Shown piece after piece: positions 61,083 to 64,000 of a stretch of DNA of 64,000 nt. The position numbers were made by a program, and so were the translations under genes. How positions within the stretch are numbered: the first letter of the stretch is position 1; every line of letters begins with the position of its first letter. This DNA comes from Burkholderiaceae bacterium. GTDB lineage: Bacteria; Pseudomonadota; Gammaproteobacteria; Burkholderiales; Burkholderiaceae_C. Where the stretch lies: NCBI GenBank assembly GCA_017992055.1, contig JAGOPK010000006.1:45249-109248 (forward strand). Reading direction: 5' to 3'. The notes beneath the pieces are model-generated. The model searched no databases. It was given only the letters and a program-made list of their open reading frames with translations, and was not told the origin of the DNA.

Positions 61083-62032
61083 GCGCCGGCCTGGCCCTGC
61101 TGCTGGCCTGCCTGATCGACCGCCTGGCCGGCGAGCCGCGCAATGCGCTGCATCCGGTGGCCTGGTTCGGCCGGCTGATGGGCGCGCTGGGCCGCGGCCT
61201 GCCGGAGCTGCCGCCGTCCGCGGCCCTGCTCGCCGGCGCCCTGGCCTGGACCGCCGGCGTGGGTGGCGCGGCGGCGCTGGCCTGGGGCCTGCTGCAAGCC
61301 CTGTGGCAGCTGCCCGCCTGGGCCACCGTGCCGCTGCTGGCCCTGGCCATCAAGCCGGGCTTTGCCTGGCGCATGCTGCACGACGAGGTGGCGGCCGTGG
61401 GGCTGGCGCTGCAGCAGGGTCTGGAGGCCGGCCGGGCGCGGCTGTCGCGGCTGTGCAGCCGCGACGTGAGCCGGCTCGATGCCGGCCAGGTGCGCGAGAC
61501 GGCCATCGAGACCCTGGCCGAGAACTTCAACGACTCGCTGCTGGCGCCGCTGTTCTGGTGGCTGCTGGCCGGCCTGCCCGGCCTGTGGGCCTGGCGTGCC
61601 GCCAACACCCTGGATGCGATGTGGGGCTACCGCGGCCGCTGGAACCATGCCGGCCGCTGCGCGGCACGTGCCGACGACCTGCTGGCCTGGCTGCCGGCCC
61701 GGTTGGCCGCGGTGCTGCTGCTGGCCGTGGGGCGCTCGCCCCGGGGGCTGTGGCAGGCCCTGCCAGTCCAGGCCGCCCGCACGCCGTCGCCCAACGGCGG
61801 CTGGCCCATGGCCGCGGTGGCGCTGCGGCTGGGCCTGCGCCTGGGCAAGCCCGGCGTCTACACGCTGAACCCGCAGGGGCGGGTGCCGCAGCCGGTGGAT
61901 CTGCAGCATGCCCTGGCCCTGGGCCAGGGCGCGGCGCTGTGGGCCATGGCCCTGGCGGTGCTGCTGAGCGCGCTGGTGCCGGCGGGCGCCGGCCTGGGTC
62001 CGGGCCTGGGCCTGGTCGGGCTGATGCGGTGA
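61079..62032 (+). CDS. cbiB: Adenosylcobinamide-phosphate synthase CbiB/CobD
   Basis: 317 residues with about five membrane segments. Signatures: [41 protein letters not shown] and [12 protein letters not shown]. It joins aminopropanol phosphate to adenosylcobyric acid. The start is a TTG (61079) within the cobO stop (TTGA); no ATG fits the conserved N-terminus. Its stop overlaps the next gene by one base. Named cobD in Pseudomonas-type nomenclature. Confidence 0.9.
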   Translation: MSAGLALLLACLIDRLAGEPRNALHPVAWFGRLMGALGRGLPELPPSAALLAGALAWTAGVGGAAALAWGLLQALWQLPAWATVPLLALAIKPGFAWRMLHDEVAAVGLALQQGLEAGRARLSRLCSRDVSRLDAGQVRETAIETLAENFNDSLLAPLFWWLLAGLPGLWAWRAANTLDAMWGYRGRWNHAGRCAARADDLLAWLPARLAAVLLLAVGRSPRGLWQALPVQAARTPSPNGGWPMAAVALRLGLRLGKPGVYTLNPQGRVPQPVDLQHALALGQGAALWAMALAVLLSALVPAGAGLGPGLGLVGLMR

Positions 62033-63075
62033 TGGAGGCCGTGCGCGCCCATGGCGGTCCCGACAGCGGCCCGCCGGCCTGGCTGGATCTGTCCACCAAT
62101 GTCAATCCGCTGGGCCCGCCGCCGCCCTTGCTGGCCGCGGTGCAGCACGCGCCGCGCCAGCGTTATCCCGATCCGGCGTATGCCGCGCTGCGCCAGCAGC
62201 TGGCCACGGCGCAGCAGTGGCCGGTCGAGCGCCTGCTGGTCAGCGCCGGCAGCAGCGAGGCCATCTTCCGCCTGACGCTGGCGGCGCGGCTGCAGGGCGT
62301 GCAGCAGGTCTGCGTGCCCGAGCCGGGCTATGGCGACTATGCGGCGGCTGCGCGGTCCGCCGGCCTGGCCGTGCAGGCCTGGCGCGATGCGGACCAGCTC
62401 TGCGCGGCGGCCTCGTGCGAGCGGCCCACGCTGCTGTGGGTCAATGATCCGGTCAATCCCAGCGGTGCCGCGCTGGATGCGGCCACCTGGCAGGCCCTGG
62501 GCCAGGCCCTGCGGCCCGGCGTGGTGCTGGCCATCGACCAGGCCTATGCGCCGCTGCGCCTGCAGGGCTGCGCAGCGCTGCCGGCCGACCTGGCCGACCG
62601 GGCCTGGCGGCTGTGCACGCCGAACAAGGCCCTGGGCCTGCCCGGCGTGCGCGCCGGCTGGCTGCAGGCGCCGCGGGATGCCGGCCCGCTGCTGCAGCGC
62701 CTGCAGGCGCTGGCGCCCAGCTGGGTGCTGTCGGCCGAGGGCGTGGCCCTGCTGGGCGCCTGGACCGAGCCGGCCACCGGCGCCTGGCTGGCGGCGGCCC
62801 TGCCCACGCTGGCCGGCTGGCGCGCGGCCCTGGTGCAGGCCCTGCAGCGGCGCGGCTGGACGCTGGCGCCGGGCGTCGCGCCCTTTGTGCTGGGCCGGCC
62901 GCCCGGCGTGGCCGAGGCGGTGCGCACGCGCCTGCAGCGGCTGCGCGCCGAGCAGGGCATCGCGCTGCGCGATGCCGCTTCGTTCGGCCTGCCGGGCTGG
63001 GTGCGCATCGGACTGTGTGCGCCGGCCGTGCAGGCGCAGTGGCTGCAGGCCTGGGAGGATCTCGATGGGCATTGA
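62032..63075 (+). CDS. cobC: Threonine-phosphate decarboxylase CobC/CobD (PLP)
   Basis: 347 residues, a class-I aminotransferase fold enzyme. DLSTNVNPLGPP near the start, SAGSSEAIFRL, WVNDPVNPSGA and CTPNKALGLPGVRAGW identify the L-threonine O-3-phosphate decarboxylase of cobalamin synthesis; Lys199 (CTPNK) binds pyridoxal phosphate. It makes aminopropanol phosphate, the substrate of CbiB encoded just upstream. Overlaps both neighbours. Confidence 0.92.
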   Translation: MEAVRAHGGPDSGPPAWLDLSTNVNPLGPPPPLLAAVQHAPRQRYPDPAYAALRQQLATAQQWPVERLLVSAGSSEAIFRLTLAARLQGVQQVCVPEPGYGDYAAAARSAGLAVQAWRDADQLCAAASCERPTLLWVNDPVNPSGAALDAATWQALGQALRPGVVLAIDQAYAPLRLQGCAALPADLADRAWRLCTPNKALGLPGVRAGWLQAPRDAGPLLQRLQALAPSWVLSAEGVALLGAWTEPATGAWLAAALPTLAGWRAALVQALQRRGWTLAPGVAPFVLGRPPGVAEAVRTRLQRLRAEQGIALRDAASFGLPGWVRIGLCAPAVQAQWLQAWEDLDGH

Positions 63076-64000
63076 ACACCCGGCTCGCCCCAAGGCCCGC
63101 GCCGTCGCCGTGCTCGGCTGCACCAGCGGCGCCGGCAAGAGCTGGCTGACCACCGCGCTGTGCCGCTGGTATGCGCGGCGCGGCCTGGACGTGCGCCCGT
63201 TCAAGGCGCAGAACATGAGCAACCATGCCCGCGTGGTGGCCGACCTGCAGGGCCGGCCCGGCGAGATCGGCAGCGCCCAGTGGTTCCAGGCCCTGGCCGC
63301 CGGCGTGCGGCCCGAGCCGCGCATGAACCCGGTGCTGCTCAAGCCCGAGGCCGATACACGCAGCCAGGTGGTGCTGATGGGCCAGGTGCGGCCCGAACTC
63401 ACCACCATGGCTTGGCGCGAGCGCAGCGCCCTGCTGTGGCCGGCCGCGCGCGAGGCGCTGGACTCGCTGCAGGCCGAGGCCGAGCTGCTGGTGATCGAGG
63501 GCGCCGGCTCGCCGGCCGAGATCAACCTGGCGGCCCACGACTATGTGAACACGCTGACCACGGTGCAGGCCGATGCCGCGGCCCTGCTGGTGGCCGACAT
63601 CGACCGCGGCGGCGCCTTCGCCCACCTGCTGGGCACCACCGAGCTGATGGACGGCCGCGTGCGCCAGCGCCTGCGCGGTTATCTGCTGAACAAGTTCCGC
63701 GGCGATGCCACGCTGCTGGCGCCGGCGCCCGAGCTGCTGCGCCAGCGCACCGGCCTTCCGGTGCTGGGCGTGCTGCCGATGCGCCGCGACCACGGCCTGC
63801 CCGAGGAGGATGCGGTGCCGCTGGGCAGCAGCGCCGCCACCGGCCCGCGCGTGGTGCTGCTGGCCACGCCGCATGCCAGCAACCTGGACGAGTTCGAGCC
63901 GGTGGTGCGTGCCGGCCTGCCGCTGGTGGTGGTGCGCGATGCGCCGTCGCTGCGCGCCGCGCTGGCCGCGCCCGGCGCCGTGCTGGTGCTGCCCGGCAGC
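63065..64000 (+). CDS. cobQ: Cobyric acid synthase CobQ, 3' end cut by window edge
   Basis: The first 312 codons of cobyric acid synthase (CobQ/CbiP) run to the right edge. P-loop VLGCTSGAGKSWLTTALCR at about 16-34 (GAGKS), then FKAQNMSNHARVV, a signature stretch close to the start of all CobQ proteins, and LLVIEGAGSPAEINL. It amidates four side chains of adenosylcobyrinate diamide. ATG 63065 overlaps cobC by 11 bp. The glutaminase domain lies beyond the window. Confidence 0.93.
   Translation, partial: MGIEHPARPKARAVAVLGCTSGAGKSWLTTALCRWYARRGLDVRPFKAQNMSNHARVVADLQGRPGEIGSAQWFQALAAGVRPEPRMNPVLLKPEADTRSQVVLMGQVRPELTTMAWRERSALLWPAAREALDSLQAEAELLVIEGAGSPAEINLAAHDYVNTLTTVQADAAALLVADIDRGGAFAHLLGTTELMDGRVRQRLRGYLLNKFRGDATLLAPAPELLRQRTGLPVLGVLPMRRDHGLPEEDAVPLGSSAATGPRVVLLATPHASNLDEFEPVVRAGLPLVVVRDAPSLRAALAAPGAVLVLPGS

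Overview
This is a 64 kb chromosomal window of very high GC content with dense, often overlapping genes. Gene content suggests a betaproteobacterium of the Burkholderiales, probably near the Rubrivivax/Leptothrix/Ideonella group (inference). The clues are the zapA-6S RNA arrangement, the rpsU-GatB/YqeY pair, a LexA-controlled imuA-imuB pair with a CTGT-N8-ACAG box, VanAB, and a riboswitch-led cobalamin block. I see no insertion sequence, prophage, CRISPR array, tRNA or rRNA.

Layout. 0-0.7 kb: start of a secreted protein built of 17-residue repeats, cut by the left edge. 0.8-3.5 kb (minus): MFS transporter, CDF metal exporter and fluoride exporter CrcB in one overlapping operon. 3.6-4.3 kb: a secreted zincin-like protease. 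4.3-9.2 kb (minus): MsbA-type ABC exporter, phospholipase-D lipoprotein, AhpD-like protein and aldo/keto reductase. 9.3-14.2 kb (plus): SOS box, imuA, imuB, then four small soluble proteins; the usual dnaE2 is absent. 14.2-18.3 kb (minus): dehydrogenase, MFS, two half-size ChrA proteins and a LysE exporter. 18.4-25.3 kb: DUF1993 protein, two unknown proteins, a penicillin-acylase-family hydrolase, a small membrane protein, a gamma-glutamylcyclotransferase-like protein and an acyl-CoA synthetase.

25.4-34.2 kb is a signalling region: degenerate HD-GYP protein, histidine kinase, Hpt protein, REC-GGDEF-EAL protein and a GGEEF cyclase, with a GNAT enzyme and an alpha/beta hydrolase between them. 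34.2-40.6 kb is a catabolic unit: vanA, vanB, a MetE-like methyltransferase and a complete TRAP transporter. 40.5-44.0 kb (minus): DUF442 protein, YqeY, rpsU, a YhiN-like flavoprotein and a YbiB-like protein. 44.1-50.0 kb is nitrate assimilation: nasA and a NirB-like flavoprotein diverge from an ANTAR protein that carries two P-box-like segments and is a candidate soluble nitrate sensor.

50.3-53.6 kb: a PAS-GGDEF protein with a lost signature, a TauE/SafE permease, an EVE protein, 6S RNA, zapA and a ZapB-like coiled coil. 53.6-64 kb: a cobalamin riboswitch heads btuB, cbiA/cobB, cobU, btuF, btuC, btuD, cobO, cbiB, cobC and cobQ (cut by the right edge), with junctions mostly overlapping by 1-4 bases. 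This block joins corrinoid uptake to late cobalamin synthesis.

A GC-rich palindromic element of about 79 bp occurs twice, at 18951-19029 and 51314-51391. Both copies lie between the ends of convergent genes, which suggests a bidirectional terminator-like repeat family.
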